Of a stretch of 64,000 nucleotides of DNA, positions 21,801 through 33,737 are shown piece after piece. The translations under genes and the position numbers were made by a program. This DNA is from Papio anubis. Lineage: Eukaryota; Chordata; Mammalia; Primates; Cercopithecidae. Each line of letters starts with the position of its first letter. Position 1 is the stretch's first letter. The stretch lies in NCBI RefSeq assembly GCF_008728515.1, contig NC_044984.1, positions 90,009,181-90,073,180 on the forward strand, read 5' to 3'. The notes under the pieces were generated by a model. It was not told where the DNA came from. It made no database searches and saw nothing but the letters and a program-made list of their open reading frames with translations.

Positions 21801-21984
21801 GGCTGGGCACTGTGGCTCATGTCTCTAATCCTAGTGCTTTGGGAGTCTGAGGCAGGAGGATTGCGTGAGGTCAGTCTCTGTGAGACCCCATCTCTACCAA
21901 AGATGAAAACAAAACAGAAAATCTTAGCTGGGCATGATGGCATGTCCCTGTAGTCCCAGCTACTTGGGAGGTTGAGGCAGGTGG
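21801..21984 (+). mobile_element. Alu, 3' truncated
   Basis: Complete start, then stops within the right arm (gaggttgaggcaggtgggtg) and passes into ERVL text with no A-tail: a deletion junction. Confidence 0.88.
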
Positions 21985-23550
21985 GTGCATGAAAATAGTG
22001 GCCTTCGTGGCAAGGCTGGAGGTAAGCATGGGCTCAGCAGCATAGACTTCCACTTTTCAAGGCTGACAGTTATGGCCACTGCTGAGTGCTCAATCTGCCG
22101 GCAGTAGAGACCAACACTGAGTCCCTGATGTGGCACCATTTCCTGGGGTGATCAGCCAGCCACCTGGTGGTAGATTGATTACCTTGGACTGCTTCCATCA
22201 TGGAAGAGGCAGCATTTTGCTCTTACTGGAATAGACACTTACTTGGGATATGGCTTCGCCTTCCCTGCATGCAATGCTTCAGCCAAAACTACCATCTGTG
22301 GACTTACAGAATTCCTCTTCACCCCAGCATCATAGTGCTTTATACAGCATTGCTTCTGCCCAAAGAACTCACCTCAAAGCAAACAAAGTGTCACAATGGG
22401 CCCATGCTCAAGGGATTCTTACCATGTTCTCCATCATTCTGAAGCACTCAGCTTGGTAGAACAGTAGAATGGCCTTTTGAAGACTTGGTTACAGTACCAG
22501 CCAGGTGGCAGTACTTTGCTGGGCTGGGACAAGGTTCTGCAGGAGGCTGTGCATGCTCTGAATCAGTGTCCAATATATGATGCTGTTCTCCCATAGCCTG
22601 GATTCATGAGGCCAGGTATCAAGGGGTGAAAATGGGAGTGCTGCCACTTACCATTACCTCTAATGATCCACTGGCAAAATTTTTTATTCCTGTTTCCATG
22701 ACCTTCTCTGCTGGCCTAGAAATCCTAGTTCCAAAGGGATAAATGCTTCCACTAGGAGACACAATAATGATTTCATTGAACCGGAAGTTAAGATGGCTAC
22801 CTGGCCACTGCGGACTCCTCAGACCTCTGAATCAAAAGGCAAAGGAGTTAACTGCGCTGGCTGGAGTAACTGATCCTCACTACCAAGGGGAAAATGGATC
22901 ACAGTAGAGGTGAGGAGGAGTATGTCTGGAATATGGGAGATCTCTTAGGGTGCCCCTTAGTATCACCATGTCCTGTGATTAAGGTCAATGGGAAACTACA
23001 ACAGCTCAATCCAGCAGGACTACTAATGCCCTAGACCCTGCAGAAATGAACGTTTGAGTCACTCCACTAGCTGAAGAGCCACAGCCAGCTGAGGTGCTTG
23101 CTAAAGGCAAAGGAAACACGGAACAAGTCTTGGAAGAAGGTAGTTATAAAAATCAGCTCTGACCATGTGACCAGTTACAGAAATGAGAACTGTGTCATGA
23201 GTATTTCTTCCTTTATTATGTATATGTTTATGCATGTGTGTGTGTGTATATATGTGTATGTATATACACAACTATCTTTGTTTTCTTCCCCTCTCTTATC
23301 CACTTATTATACAGCATAGGATGTATTGACTTTGCATTGTAGAATTTAAGTTACATTGTATCAAGATAAGTGCATATCACCCAAAGGCTTTGTATCCTCT
23401 TCTCTAGGGAGAGAGTTAGTACAATTTCAGTTGTATACAAGATAGTTGTATCAGGTTAGGAAGAAGTAAAATCTTGTTACTATCTTTATTTGGAGATTAA
23501 GTAGAGTTTAAATAGCTGTCTATGGGTGCCAAATTGACCAGGGGTAGACC
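21985..23550 (+). mobile_element. ERVL internal remnant (integrase region to 3' end)
   Basis: Matches remembered ERVL/HERV-L text through the pol integrase region (for example cagtagagaccaacactgag) and the 3' region (tatgtctggaatatgggaga), ending just before an MLT2-type LTR. The 5' part is absent and the reading frame is broken by stops and frameshifts, so nothing functional remains. The longest surviving frames are about 80 codons. Confidence 0.75.
23231..23270. repeat. (TG/TA)n microsatellite
   Basis: Alternating purine-pyrimidine tract within the ERVL 3' region. Confidence 0.9.
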
Positions 23551-23703
23551 TGTGATGGTTAATTTTATGTGTCAAGTTGGTTAGGGTGTCCAGATGTTTG
23601 GTTACCAGTCTAGATGTTGCTGTAAAGGTGTATTTTAGATGTGATTAACATTTAAATCAGTAGGCTTTGAGTAAAGCAGATTGCCTTCCATAATGTGGGT
23701 TGC
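23551..23703 (+). mobile_element. MLT2-type LTR, 5' 150 bp only
   Basis: Starts tgtgatggttaattttatgt directly after the ERVL interior and breaks off after ccttccataatgtgggt. Confidence 0.8.
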
Positions 23704-23860
23704 CAAGCAATACATATAGTAAATTTCATTTTTATAAAAAATTTATGTTGAAGCGTATACACAAATACTCATGGAGAAAGGTCTGGAAACAATGTACAAC
23801 AGTTATTTCCTTTGGGGAATTAAATGGGAGTTGAGGTAAGGAAAGGGTCATATCTTTCCT

Positions 23861-24163
23861 TTTTTTTTTAATATTGAAACAGGGTCTCACTCTGTCATCT
23901 GGGCTGGAGTGCAGTGGTGCGATCTCAGCTTGGCTCACTGTAGCCTCAACCTCCCGGCTTCAAGTGATCCCCCCAGCTCAGCCTCCTGAGTAGCTAGGAT
24001 TGCAGACACGTGCCACCATATGAGGCTAATTTTTTGTATTCTTTGTAGAGATAGGGTTTCACCATGCTGGCCAGGCTGGTCTCGAACTCCTGGGTTCAAG
24101 TGATCCGCCTGCCTCAGCCTCCCAAAGTGCTGGAATTATAGGCATGAGCCACTGCACCTGGCC
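23861..24163 (-). mobile_element. Alu, full length
   Basis: T9, then attgaaacagggtctcactc. Contains gcttggctcactgtagcc, a small local duplication. Confidence 0.93.
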
Positions 24164-25714
24164 TCCCTTTTTATTTTTACCATTTCTCTAATTAAAATTT
24201 CCCCCCTTGCAGCATATTCTTGCATTTGTTCTTTATTCCTGGAGAAGATACTACTTTTCTATATTTTGATTGTATCTTGATTAAGAATATCAGTTATCAC
24301 CTTTAGCCTGACAAATTTTGTTTCTCAATATTCACCTACAACTCTATGCTGGAACTAGCACTGTATTCTATGCATCAAAAGCACAGATATTCCATGGCCA
24401 TCTTTCCTCCAATCTGCAGGCTGTAGAAGTGTGGAGAATAAGACTAAGAATAATGTAGCTTTTTTGAGATTCAGTATTTCATGATGACTAAATTTAGTAA
24501 TGTAAATTATTAACAACGTGATGTATTTTGTGTGACTCCAGATGACCTTTTGTTGGTAGTGTACTTGCATTGTTGCAAATTGGGCTCCCCAGCCACAGAC
24601 TCAGAGTTTAGCATGCAGGATGTTTATTAAGGAGTGCCCTTGGGATCACGACGGGGAGGGAGCAGAGGGATAAATCCAGCTGTGATGCACACCAGCCACA
24701 GTCTCGGCCAATCCCACAAGAAGCTCTGAAGCTAGAATAGCCCTTTGGGGTTGTCCTAAATTGGCCTTAGATGGTCAAATCTTTCTATTCTCTCATCATC
24801 CAGTCGTTGGATATGGGCCACCCTGGAAAGGGTGTGACTTTGGGCAAGGTTGCTCTCTGCTTCTGAGGCAAGCTGGGAAGTGAGTATGTGACAGCTGAAG
24901 GCTAATCGAGTTGCTAACACAGGGTAAGGCTGTCTGCCAACAGAACTAGCAGCTGGGTAACACGTCCTTCATTGAAGACCCCTCTGAGTGGTTATCACAA
25001 TGCCTATCTCACGCACCGTTCTGATTTTTGGGATCAGCTTCTCAGAGTTTAAAACCATTATGTGTCTTTTATTTCTCTTAAAAATGGATGTAGTCTGTAT
25101 CAGTATGATAATTCGATGAGAAAATGTGAAATACTTATGGTTTATTATATGTTAGCTATCACTACTATAATTATTAATATTGTTATTCTCACTTAGCAGA
25201 TGTCTTGAAAAGACCTGGTATTGTTTCCCAAGCTCTGTTTTTATTAAGCATGGGCAAGTAAAAACAAAGCTTGGGAAACAGATCTGATACTAGTTGAAAA
25301 GAATATTATTACATTTCTGTTGTACATACGTTATGTCGAGTTGGCCCTGAAAAAGTTTCAAATTTGGTGGTGTTTTCCTGTAGTATGAGTGCTAATCCCT
25401 TTACACATGATAATGAAAATTTTAATCTTCCCTTTTGCTTTTATGAGATCGAATTCAGTGTCATTCAATGATTCCTGAGGAACTCTCTTTCCCAGCTTAA
25501 GGGAAAAGCCAGGCCGAGGCTTTTAATTCATCCCCCTAACAAATGTAACACCATCAGAAGTCATAATATTAAATAAAAACTTGGCTCCTGCTCTAGGAAG
25601 AATAATCATGTGAGACTATTTTGTTATTGCTGTTGACATTTGGTTTTGTATTTGACTGCTATGCTGATGAAAAATATCTGTTAACTAGAAAAAATGATAC
25701 TAATATGAATAATA
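24164..25714. other. Unique DNA with possible degraded LTR
   Basis: Around 24580-25010 the text (gcatgcaggatgtttattaa, then GC-rich) looks LTR-derived, but no family or end could be fixed. A hairpin at 25222 is listed separately. No gene. Confidence 0.35.
25222..25280. repeat. Imperfect inverted repeat, 24-bp arms
   Basis: Arms 25222-25245 (tgtttcccaagctctg...) and 25257-25280 (...cagagcttgggaaaca-like) pair at 22 of 24 positions around an 11-base loop. Confidence 0.88.
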
Positions 25715-26245
25715 GAGGTTAGCACTTATTGAGTTCTGTACTAAGTATTTTACCTGCATTATGTCATTTAAGTATCTTCTCAGTCTTAAGAGGCTGATTA
25801 AATTTTTTTTTTGAGATAGAGTCTCACTCTGTCACCCAGGCTGGAGTGCGGTGGCACAATCTTGGCTCACTGCAACCTCTAGCTCCCAAGTTCAAGCAGT
25901 TCTCATGCCTCAGCCTCCTGAGTAGCTGGGATTACAGGCTCCTGCCACCATGCCCAGGTAATTTTTGTATTTTTAGTAGAGACGGGGTTTCACCATGTTG
26001 GCCAGGCTGGTCTCGAACTCCTGACCTCGGGTGATTTGCCCTCCTCAGCCTCCCAAAGGGCTGGGATTATAGGCGCGAACCACTGCGCCCAGGCAAGGCT
26101 AATAATATTATTGACCCTCTTTTACAGATGATGAAACTGCGGCTCAGAGGGGGAAGTTGCTTAAGGTCAAACATCTAGTGAGTGCAGAGCAGGAATGAGA
26201 ACCCAGGTTAATTGGACTGCAAGATTCATGCCTCTATCCGTTCCA
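25715..26245 (+). mobile_element. MIR SINE split by an Alu
   Basis: cattatgtcatttaagtatc before, and cttttacagatgatgaaact plus gaacccaggttaattggact after the Alu. Confidence 0.82.
25803..26094 (-). mobile_element. Alu inserted in MIR
   Basis: Loose duplication aggctgattaa / aggctaataat at 25791 and 26096. Confidence 0.94.
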
Positions 26246-26935
26246 TTTTATTGACATTAAGGACTGATTTCAATACATTCCTTTCAAATGGTCAATCAAG
26301 TCTTTATTAAAAACATACTGTGAGCCCAGCACAGCCAGGGTTGGGGGAATAAGAAAATTATAAGTGTTTTCTGTGCATTTAATCTAGCTGAGGGATCACA
26401 AGATTATCAAGAGGAATGTTTCCTAAACCTTAGTTATTTATTCACCATTTTTCTGTCGTCGTTATATTTGTGTATCACATGAAGTGTTACTTCCTCCTTT
26501 CTGAATTCTCTCATCTCCTGAACTTCACTTGTACACTCAGATCTCTCGACTGTGTTTAACAAAAGCTGAAAAAAAATGCAGATAGTTTTTCATTTATCTT
26601 TTATACCTCCTTGAAAGACGACTTAATACTTTGTTAGTACAATTAGAAATTAATGTATTAGTGGTAATTTATTTCACTATTGTATCATCCTTCTAAGCAA
26701 TTCCACAATTCTTCCATTTTCTTATTATTTTAGTTTTTTAAAAAATCATAGTTGAGAAAAACTGATCAGAAATGGTGAACGAATTCCTAGGATAATAAAA
26801 CAGTAAAATATTTCAAAATGTGAGAAAAACAAGATCACTAACATCTCATAATTTATCTTAGCTTTTATAAGGGTCCAGTTGACCTATATGGCAATTGTGA
26901 AATAGAATACATTTTAGCCTATTAAAAACAAAGAA
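26246..26935. other. Unique AT-rich DNA, no gene seen
   Basis: A faint MIR/L2-like phrase (cagcacagccagggttgggg) near 26325; otherwise unassigned. Confidence 0.4.
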
Positions 26936-27150
26936 ATAATTTAATTGCACATTTAAAAATAACAAAAAGAGTATCATTGGATTGTTTGTAACACAAAGGA
27001 TAAATGCTTGGTGATGGATACCCCATTTACCCTGATGTAATTGTTATGCTTTGCATGTCTGTATCAAAATAACTCACATACCCCATAAGTATTTACATCT
27101 ACTATGTACCCACAAACATTAAAAATAAAATAATAAGAGAAAATTTCATT
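26936..27150 (+). mobile_element. L1 3' end
   Basis: L1 3' UTR wording: ggattgtttgtaacacaaag, gatggataccccatttaccc, catctactatgtacccacaa, then an A-rich tail. Confidence 0.85.
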
Positions 27151-27289
27151 CAAAAACAAAGAGCAAAATTTCTCTCTTTTTTTTTTTGACGAGCTCTAAG
27201 GTAAAACCAAAGTCAGTCTTCCTAGAGGAAGATCTTTATGAAAAAGTCAATCCTTACAAATAGAACAGCTCGAAAAAGAAATTTATGTT

Positions 27290-27585
27290 ATTTTTTATTT
27301 TTTGAGACAGAGTATCGCTATGTCACCCAAGCTGGAGTGCAGTGGTGCCATCTCAGTTCATGGCAACCTCCACCTCCCGGATTTGAGTGATTCTCCTGCC
27401 TCAGCCTCCTGAATAGCTGGGACTGCAGGCACACAGCACTACGCCCGGCTAATTTTTGTATTTTTAGTGGAGACAGGGTTTCACCGTGTTGGCCAGGCTG
27501 GTCTTGAACTTCTGACCTCAAGTGATCTGCCCGCCTTGGCTTCCCAAAGTGCTGGGATTACAGGTGTGAGCCACCACGCCCAGAC
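27290..27585 (-). mobile_element. Alu, full length
   Basis: gagacagagtatcgctatg to ccaccacgcccagac. Confidence 0.93.
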
Positions 27586-27624
27586 TCAAAAAAAGAAAAA
27601 AAAAATTAAAAATCAAAATGAGTT

Positions 27625-28090
27625 TAATAGACATACCATGGACTTAATTTTGTAACACTTTTACAAGATAGATATTATTTTTATCCCCATTTTACGGATA
27701 AAAAAACTCAGTGTTCAGGGTTAAGAAACTTGCAGTTGGTCTGGGTGCAGTGGCTCACGCCTGTAATTCCAGTACTCTGGGAGGCCGAGGCAGGCTGATC
27801 ATGAGGTCAGGAGTTCGAGACCAGCATGACCAACATGGTGAAACGTCTTCTCTACTAAAAATACAAAAATTACCCAGGTGTGGTGGCACACGCCTGCAAT
27901 CCCAGCTACTTAGGAGGCTGAGGCAGGAGAAATGCTTGAACTGGGGAGGCGGAGGTTGCAGTGAGCCAAGATCACGCCACTGCACTCCAGCCTGGATGAC
28001 AGAGCGAGACTCCATCTCAAAAAACACACAAAAAAAACCCCCCAAAAAAAACCCTTGCCGCCAGTCCAACCCCAGAGCCTCTAATTACTT
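27625..28090 (+). mobile_element. MIR SINE split by an Alu
   Basis: atccccattttacggataaa and gggttaagaaacttgcag before the Alu; 'ccagtccaaccccagagcct' after it. Confidence 0.75.
27740..28050 (+). mobile_element. Alu inserted in MIR
   Basis: S/Y-like (gatcatgaggtcaggagttc). Tail mixes A with CA and C6. Short flank match cttgc. Confidence 0.94.
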
Positions 28091-28125
28091 ACTATTAATT
28101 AATTAATTACTAATTACTTACTATT
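28081..28125. repeat. (TAAT)n-like simple repeat
   Basis: taattaattaattactaatt with the word taattactta repeated. Confidence 0.85.
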
Positions 28126-28155
28126 CAATCTCCCCAGATAAATTAGTCCTCTTAT

Positions 28156-28452
28156 TATTATTATTTTTTTTGACATGGATTTTCCTGTTGTTGGCTGGGC
28201 TGCAGTGCAGTGGCATGATCTTGGCTCACTACAACCTGTGCCTCCTGGGTTCCAGCAATTCTCCTGCCTCAGTCTCCCGAGTAGCTGGGATTACAGGTGC
28301 CCACCACCACGCCTGGCTAATTTTTGTATTTTTAGCAGAGACGGAGTTTCACCATGTTGGCCAGGTTGGTCTCGAACTCCTGACCTCAGGTGATCCACCC
28401 GCTCAGCCTCCCAACATGCTGGGATTACAAGCGTGAGCCACCACACCCGGCC
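28156..28452 (-). mobile_element. Alu, full length
   Basis: (TTA)n-T8 tail, then gacatggattttcctgttg. Diverged right arm. Confidence 0.93.
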
Positions 28453-28503
28453 AGTCTCCTATTTTAATCACTCATGTTATTCTATAGTTTTCCTTAAAAA
28501 ACT

Positions 28504-28551
28504 ATATCGTGATATATATACATGTGTGTTATATATATATGTATATATATG
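28504..28551. repeat. (TA)n/(TG)n microsatellite
   Basis: gtgatatatatacatgtgtg and following TA runs, fused to the truncated Alu. Confidence 0.88.
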
Positions 28552-28740
28552 TAGCTGGGATTACAGGTTCCTGCCAGCATGCCCGGGTAATTTTTATAGT
28601 TTTAGTAGAGACGCAGTTTCACCATGTTGGCCAGGCTGGTCTCGAACTCCTGACCTCAGGTGATCTGCCCTCCTTGGCCTCCCAAAGTGCTGGGATTATA
28701 GGCACAAGCTGCTGCACCCAAGTAACTGGGATTACAGGCT
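28552..28740 (-). mobile_element. Alu missing its right arm, plus a repeated stub
   Basis: Starts mid-Alu at tagctgggattacaggttcc directly after the TA tract and reaches the left end near 28718. A second piece, agtaactgggattacaggct, follows at 28720-28740, then T15. Confidence 0.85.
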
Positions 28741-28789
28741 TTGTTTTTTTTTTTTTTTTAAACTATACTATAAGGACACTATGTTTGTT

Positions 28790-28870
28790 TTGCTGGCCAC
28801 AGTATCTCATTGCATATAGCATAGTACCTGGCACAGAGTCAATGCACAGTAAATATCAATTGAACTAAAT
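28790..28870 (+). mobile_element. L2 LINE 3' tail
   Basis: tagtacctggcacagagtca then cagtaaatatcaattgaact, the usual L2 ending. Confidence 0.65.
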
Positions 28871-29199
28871 ACTTGGACAATTATTTAATCACTATGCTTA
28901 GCATCTAATCAGTTAGCATGGGCAAAGGTATCTAAATGCTTTGTTGAGTCCATACTCTGTTGATAGCAAGTTGTAGGCTCTGAGATTAGAAGATCAAGAC
29001 ATGATCTTTGCCTTCAAGGAACCTCCAATCCTCGATGGGGTTTAGGGCAGGGACAAGGTCGAGGGCATAAAAGGATGAATAATAATGCAGGTGGGTAGGT
29101 GTAGACAACTGACTATAGATAGTGTCACCACTTTCTAGGAACTTCACAGCTTCATAAAAGTCATCATGGAGGCTTCCATTCTTCGAAGGGCAGATAATG
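28871..29199. other. Unassigned DNA, some L2/MIR-like wording
   Basis: 'catgatctttgccttcaagg' resembles a mammalian-wide repeat phrase. No gene. Confidence 0.35.
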
Positions 29200-29204
29200 C
29201 TTTC

Positions 29205-29212
<8 letters not shown>

Positions 29213-29237
<25 letters not shown>

Positions 29238-29502
29238 TTTTTTTTGAGAGAGAGTCTCGTTCTGTTGCCAGGCTGGAGTGCCAACCTCTGCCTCCTGGCT
29301 TCAAGCCATTCTCTTGCCTCAGCCTCCCGAGTAACGGGGACTATAGGTGCCCGTCACCACGCCCAGCTAAGTTTTGTATTTTTAGTAGAGACGGGGTTTC
29401 ATCATGTTGGCCAGGATGGTCTCGATCTCTTGACCTCGTGATCTGCCCGCCTCGACCTCCCAAAGTGCTGGGATTACAGGCATGAGCCACCGCGCCCGGC
29501 CT
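29213..29502 (-). mobile_element. AluY-like with right-arm deletion
   Basis: Follows (TA)n; target ctttcatatatat / ctttcctatatatt. About 25 bases are lost between ctggagtg and ccaacctctgcc. Confidence 0.93.
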
Positions 29503-29543
29503 CTTTCCTATATATTTAACTGTAACCTCTCTTAAGCATTTTT

Positions 29544-29858
29544 ATTTTTAAATTTTTATTTACTTATTTATTTTTTGAGACAGGGTCTCACTCTGCCTGC
29601 CCACGCTGGAGTGCGGTGGTGTAATCTCGACTCACTGCGACCTCCACCTCATAGATTCAAGCGATTCTCCCGCCTCAACTACCCAAGTAGCTGGGATTAC
29701 AGGCACACACCACCACACCAGGCTAATTTTTGTATTTTTAGTAGAAACAGAGTTTCACCATGTTGGCCAGGCTGGTCTCAAACTCCTGGCCTCAAGTGAT
29801 CTACCTGCCTTGGCCTCCCAAAGTGCTGGGATTACAGATATGAGTCACCGTGCCCAGC
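29544..29858 (-). mobile_element. Alu, full length
   Basis: Target ctcttaagcattttt (29529-29543) / ctcttaaagattttt (29859-29873). Tail (TTTA)n. Confidence 0.94.
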
Positions 29859-30117
29859 CTCTTAAAGATTTTTGGAAAGAAAGTTTTATATTCTCCTTTT
29901 TCTGATACATCCTTTTTTCCAGGAAATTCTTTCAACCTAAATCCTACATAATCAATTTCAGTAGACACCCTCCTTTTCTGTTCTTCTTAGAGAATAGGAA
30001 TTGATAGGGACTGTTCATCTACAGGCTTTGAGGATCATTATTAAGTTACTTTCCAGTGACTTAATTATTAATTTGCTTAATTATTAAGTCACTCTCCAGG
30101 CTATACAATTTTATTTT

Positions 30118-30291
30118 ATTATTATTATTTTTTTATTTTTTTGAAGACGGGGACAGGGTTTTGCTCTGTTGCCCAGGCTGCAGTGCAGTGGTGTGATCTC
30201 GGCTCACTGCAGCCTCCAACTCCCAGGCTCAAGTGATCTCCTCCCTGCTCAGCCTCCTAAGTAGCTGGGACTATAGGCATGCACTACCACG
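30118..30291 (-). mobile_element. 5'-truncated half Alu with intact target duplication
   Basis: Only tail and right arm. Flanked by ctatacaattttatttt at 30101-30117 and 30297-30313, so truncation happened at insertion. Confidence 0.93.
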
Positions 30292-30327
30292 CCAGGCTAT
30301 ACAATTTTATTTTTTAAAAAATTTTCA

Positions 30328-30632
30328 GCCGGGTGCAGTGGCTCATGCCTATAATCCTAGCACTTTGGGAGGCTGAGGTGGGCAGATTGCATGAGCTCAG
30401 GAGTTTGAGACCAGCCTGGGCAACATAATGAGACCCCATCTCTACTAAAAATACAAAAAATTAGCTGGGCGAGGTAGCGCAGTCCTGTAGTTCTAGCTAC
30501 TCGGGAGGCTGAGGCGGGAGGATCACTTGAACCAGGGAGGCAATGTTTGCAGTGAGCCAGGATTGTGCCACTGCACTCCAGCCTGGACAACAGAGTCTTG
30601 CTCTGTCGTCAAAAAAATAAAAATAAAAATAA
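30328..30632 (+). mobile_element. Alu, full length
   Basis: gccgggtgcagtggctc to (AAAAAT)n. Near the tail, 'cagagtcttgctctgtcgtc' reads like a piece of antisense Alu replacing the normal end. Confidence 0.92.
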
Positions 30633-30884
30633 GAATTCATTCTGTTTTATTTTCCTGTCTTTCAGTTATAATCATTGCTCTCTTCTACCTTATCTCCAGG
30701 ATTTCCAGGTTTCTTTTATATTGTGAAGCTGGGATTTGACCATGTTTCTTATAATAGGATTATTTTTACTATTTCTGCCCACTCTCCTATTTCTTCTTTT
30801 TTTGAAAGAAAAAAGTTTTTGTTATAAAATTTTCCTGTAATTGACAGTAGCATGTAATTAACTTTGCACAAGTCACATCTCCTC

Positions 30885-31350
30885 TGCAGCAGATTGAACC
30901 ACGTCTCCTGATACTCATATCCCTCTGTGGTCTTCTCTTGAATCTGGACTGGCTGTGAGGCCTGCTTTAACCAATAGAACACACAGGAAGGCTTAAGCCT
31001 TAAGAAGACCTAGCAGCTTTCTGGGGGAAGCCAGCTGCCATGTAATATGTCCATCCTAAGACTGCCATGCTGTGAGCAGTTGTCCTCCACATGGCCTCTC
31101 CACGAGCCCAACCTAGCCACATGGAGAAGCCATGTGGTGGAGAACAAAGTCCCTGGCCAACAGCCTCAGCCGATCTTCCAATGGACAGCTAGCATCCACT
31201 GGCCTGGCTATGAATGAGGCCATCTTGGAAGTAGATTGTCTGGTCATAGCTGCGCCATCCCAGCTGCCGCCATGTGGAGCGGTGACAAGCTCTCCTTGCC
31301 AAGCCCTGCACAAATTGAAGAATTGTGAACAAATCATTTATTTAAGACAG
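30885..31350. mobile_element. Ancient interspersed repeat, family not named
   Basis: Text such as tgaatctggactggctgtga, ttaaccaatagaacacacag, gaggccatcttggaagtaga recurs in mammalian genomes and looks LTR-like. I cannot give its name or ends. Short frames on both strands here are incidental. Confidence 0.5.
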
Positions 31351-33090
31351 TATTTTTTGGAGTAATTTGTGAAATAGTGAGAAATAATTGAAACACTTGA
31401 AACATTCTCTCTGGGCAAGGCTTTCTTTTTTTCACCTGTAAAGTGAATTAGTTGGACAAGGTAATCCCTACTTCTTATAACCTATTATTTAGAGTGTAGT
31501 CTATGTTCTTCCATTGCTGCTCGCCTTCTGCCTACAACCTGATATTGGTCCTGTATATTCTCATTTGGCACCAATTTGTGACTAGGCTTGTTGAAATTTA
31601 TTCTTTTTCTTCCCCCTTAGATTCAAGTCTCTAACTTGCCAGAATCATCTTAAATCGGTATTTTAGGCACTGGTTTCCATCCTGCGGTGTGTTAATACTG
31701 CTCCCAGCTTGGTGATGTGTCTACTTTATGAGCTTGCCTTCTCCTTCATCATTTCCTTCAGAAATCTCACAGCTGCGTTCTCACAGCTGGACTGGCAGAT
31801 TCGCTGTCCTTTTTGGCCCTCAGAAAATCTTATTGGCATAGTTTCTAGGATTCAATACTCTGAAACTTGCCTTTCCCATCCATTTTGCAGTTTCTGGCTC
31901 AAGCATATTCCCAGATTGGTCTTTTTTCCAAGATATAGCATGCCCATTCCTGTGAATTTCTTGTGACTAACATGTGCTATTAGGAAGTTAATGAGAAAAA
32001 TATTTCTGTTTTTTGGTGAAGTCTTGACTCAGAATATTCCTGAAGTAATCATCATCAATTAACTATGCCTCAAGACTTCTGTGATAGGGATGTAATTCTT
32101 TTTCACATCACGTTGAATTCATGTCTCAGAATATTACAGCACATCTGTTCTCCTTGAGCTGAATTTATTCCAGAAGGAACATGTTTCCTAATAAATATTG
32201 TCCAGTCATTTTTGCAGGACCTTTAAGCTCAGAGAGCATTAAAGCAATTGATTCTCAGCATTTTTCAAACTACTTTCAGGTTTAGCCACTGCTGGCCATC
32301 TGTTTATTCGGTTTAGAAGGAGTTCCAAACATAGCCTAGAGTCATCATGAGTAATCTTAACAGGCTCACTGGAGCATATGCCATAACTCCCATCTTCCCA
32401 GGATTTCAAAAAGTACTGTTGAAAAGAACTGCATGCCTTTTAGGACCCACCTATCCTTTCTTACAGATGATAGACTAGGAGCTAACCATGTTACCTGAGG
32501 CAACAACAAAACAGAAGCGTTGATCTATGGGGCAGGCAGACTGTAAGGTTCAGACGACACAACTTCCCATGGTGCGGGGTTACTAGTTCTAGGGCAGAAG
32601 GCCACTGTTTCTCCAACTCACTCCTCAACCCGCTCCAATTGGAAGAGCACTCATTGTCACAGGCCCCTTAAACATTTGCCTAAACACTTCTAGGGGTAAT
32701 ATGATTTACCCCAGAGATCGTGACTCTGTGCTTTCCTACGTAGTGGGTCTTTTTTGTTGTTGTTTTTGTTCAGCATCCTTTCTTTTCAGGAAGTGTCTTT
32801 CCTCTACATCCTGTGATTCTGATGGGCTACAATTTCCAGGCTTCACTTATTTCGCTATTAATCACAGCACATGATTCAGGCTTGACCAGTCATGGTAACT
32901 TCTTCGTCTCAATACCGGGATTGGTTCAGGTGTTGGCAATTGATCCAAGCAGGGCCAATCAGAGACTTGGCTGAACTGATGGATGGATAATGGTGGAAGA
33001 TTCCACTGCAGAAGTTGCTACATTAGAATGCAGCATGCAACCACACATAGTAATTGTCCTAAGCCACACGGAGTCTGCCTTATATTAAGA
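31351..33090. other. Unique DNA, no gene seen
   Basis: 1.7 kb without Alu. Around 32815-32990 wording such as gcagggccaatcagagactt hints at an ancient repeat. No credible exon chain. Confidence 0.4.
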
Positions 33091-33098
33091 GAAAACTA

Positions 33099-33404
33099 GG
33101 CCGGGCGCAGTGGCTCGTGTCTGTAATCCCAGTACTTTGGGAGGCTGAGGCGGGTGGAGCACGAGGTCAGGAGATTGAGACCATCCTGGCTAACACAGTG
33201 AAACCCCGTCTCTACTAAAAATACAAAAAATTAGCCGGGCATGGTGGTGGACGCCTGTAGTCCCAGCTACTCGGGAGGCTGAGACAGGAGAATGGTGTGA
33301 ACCCGGGAGGCGGGGCTTGCAATGAGCTGAGATCAAGCCACTGCACTCCAGCCTGGGCGACACAGTGAGATGCTGTCTTGAAAATAAAAATAAAAATAAA
33401 AATA
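33099..33404 (+). mobile_element. AluY, first of a tandem pair
   Basis: Y wording: gagaccatcctggctaacac, gaatggtgtgaacccgggag. Tail (AAAAAT)n. Upstream word gaaaacta at 33091. Confidence 0.95.
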
Positions 33405-33729
33405 GGCAGGGCGTGGTGGCTCACGCCTGTAATCCCAGCACTTTGGGAGGCCGAGGCGGGTGGATCACGAGGTCGGGAGTTTGAGACCAGCCTGACCAAC
33501 ATGGTCAAACCCTGTCTCTACTAAAAATACAAAAATTAGCCAGGCGTGGTGGCGGCTACCTGTAATCCCAGCTACTCAGGAGGTAGAGGCAGGAGAATCA
33601 CGGGAACCTGGGAGGCGGAGGTAGATGTGAGCCGAGATTGCGCCACTGCACTCCAGCCTGGGTGACAGAGCTAGACTCTGTCTCAAAATAAATAAATAAA
33701 TAAATAAAAATAAAAATAAAAAAATAAAT
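33405..33729 (+). mobile_element. Alu, second of a tandem pair
   Basis: Starts in the tail of the first. After its (AAAT)n tail comes gaaaacta, the shared target word. Confidence 0.95.
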
Positions 33730-33737
33730 AGAAAACT

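Noticed and set aside
22200..22459. Frames in the ERVL remnant
   Set aside because: Short survivors of a decayed pol region; broken on both sides.
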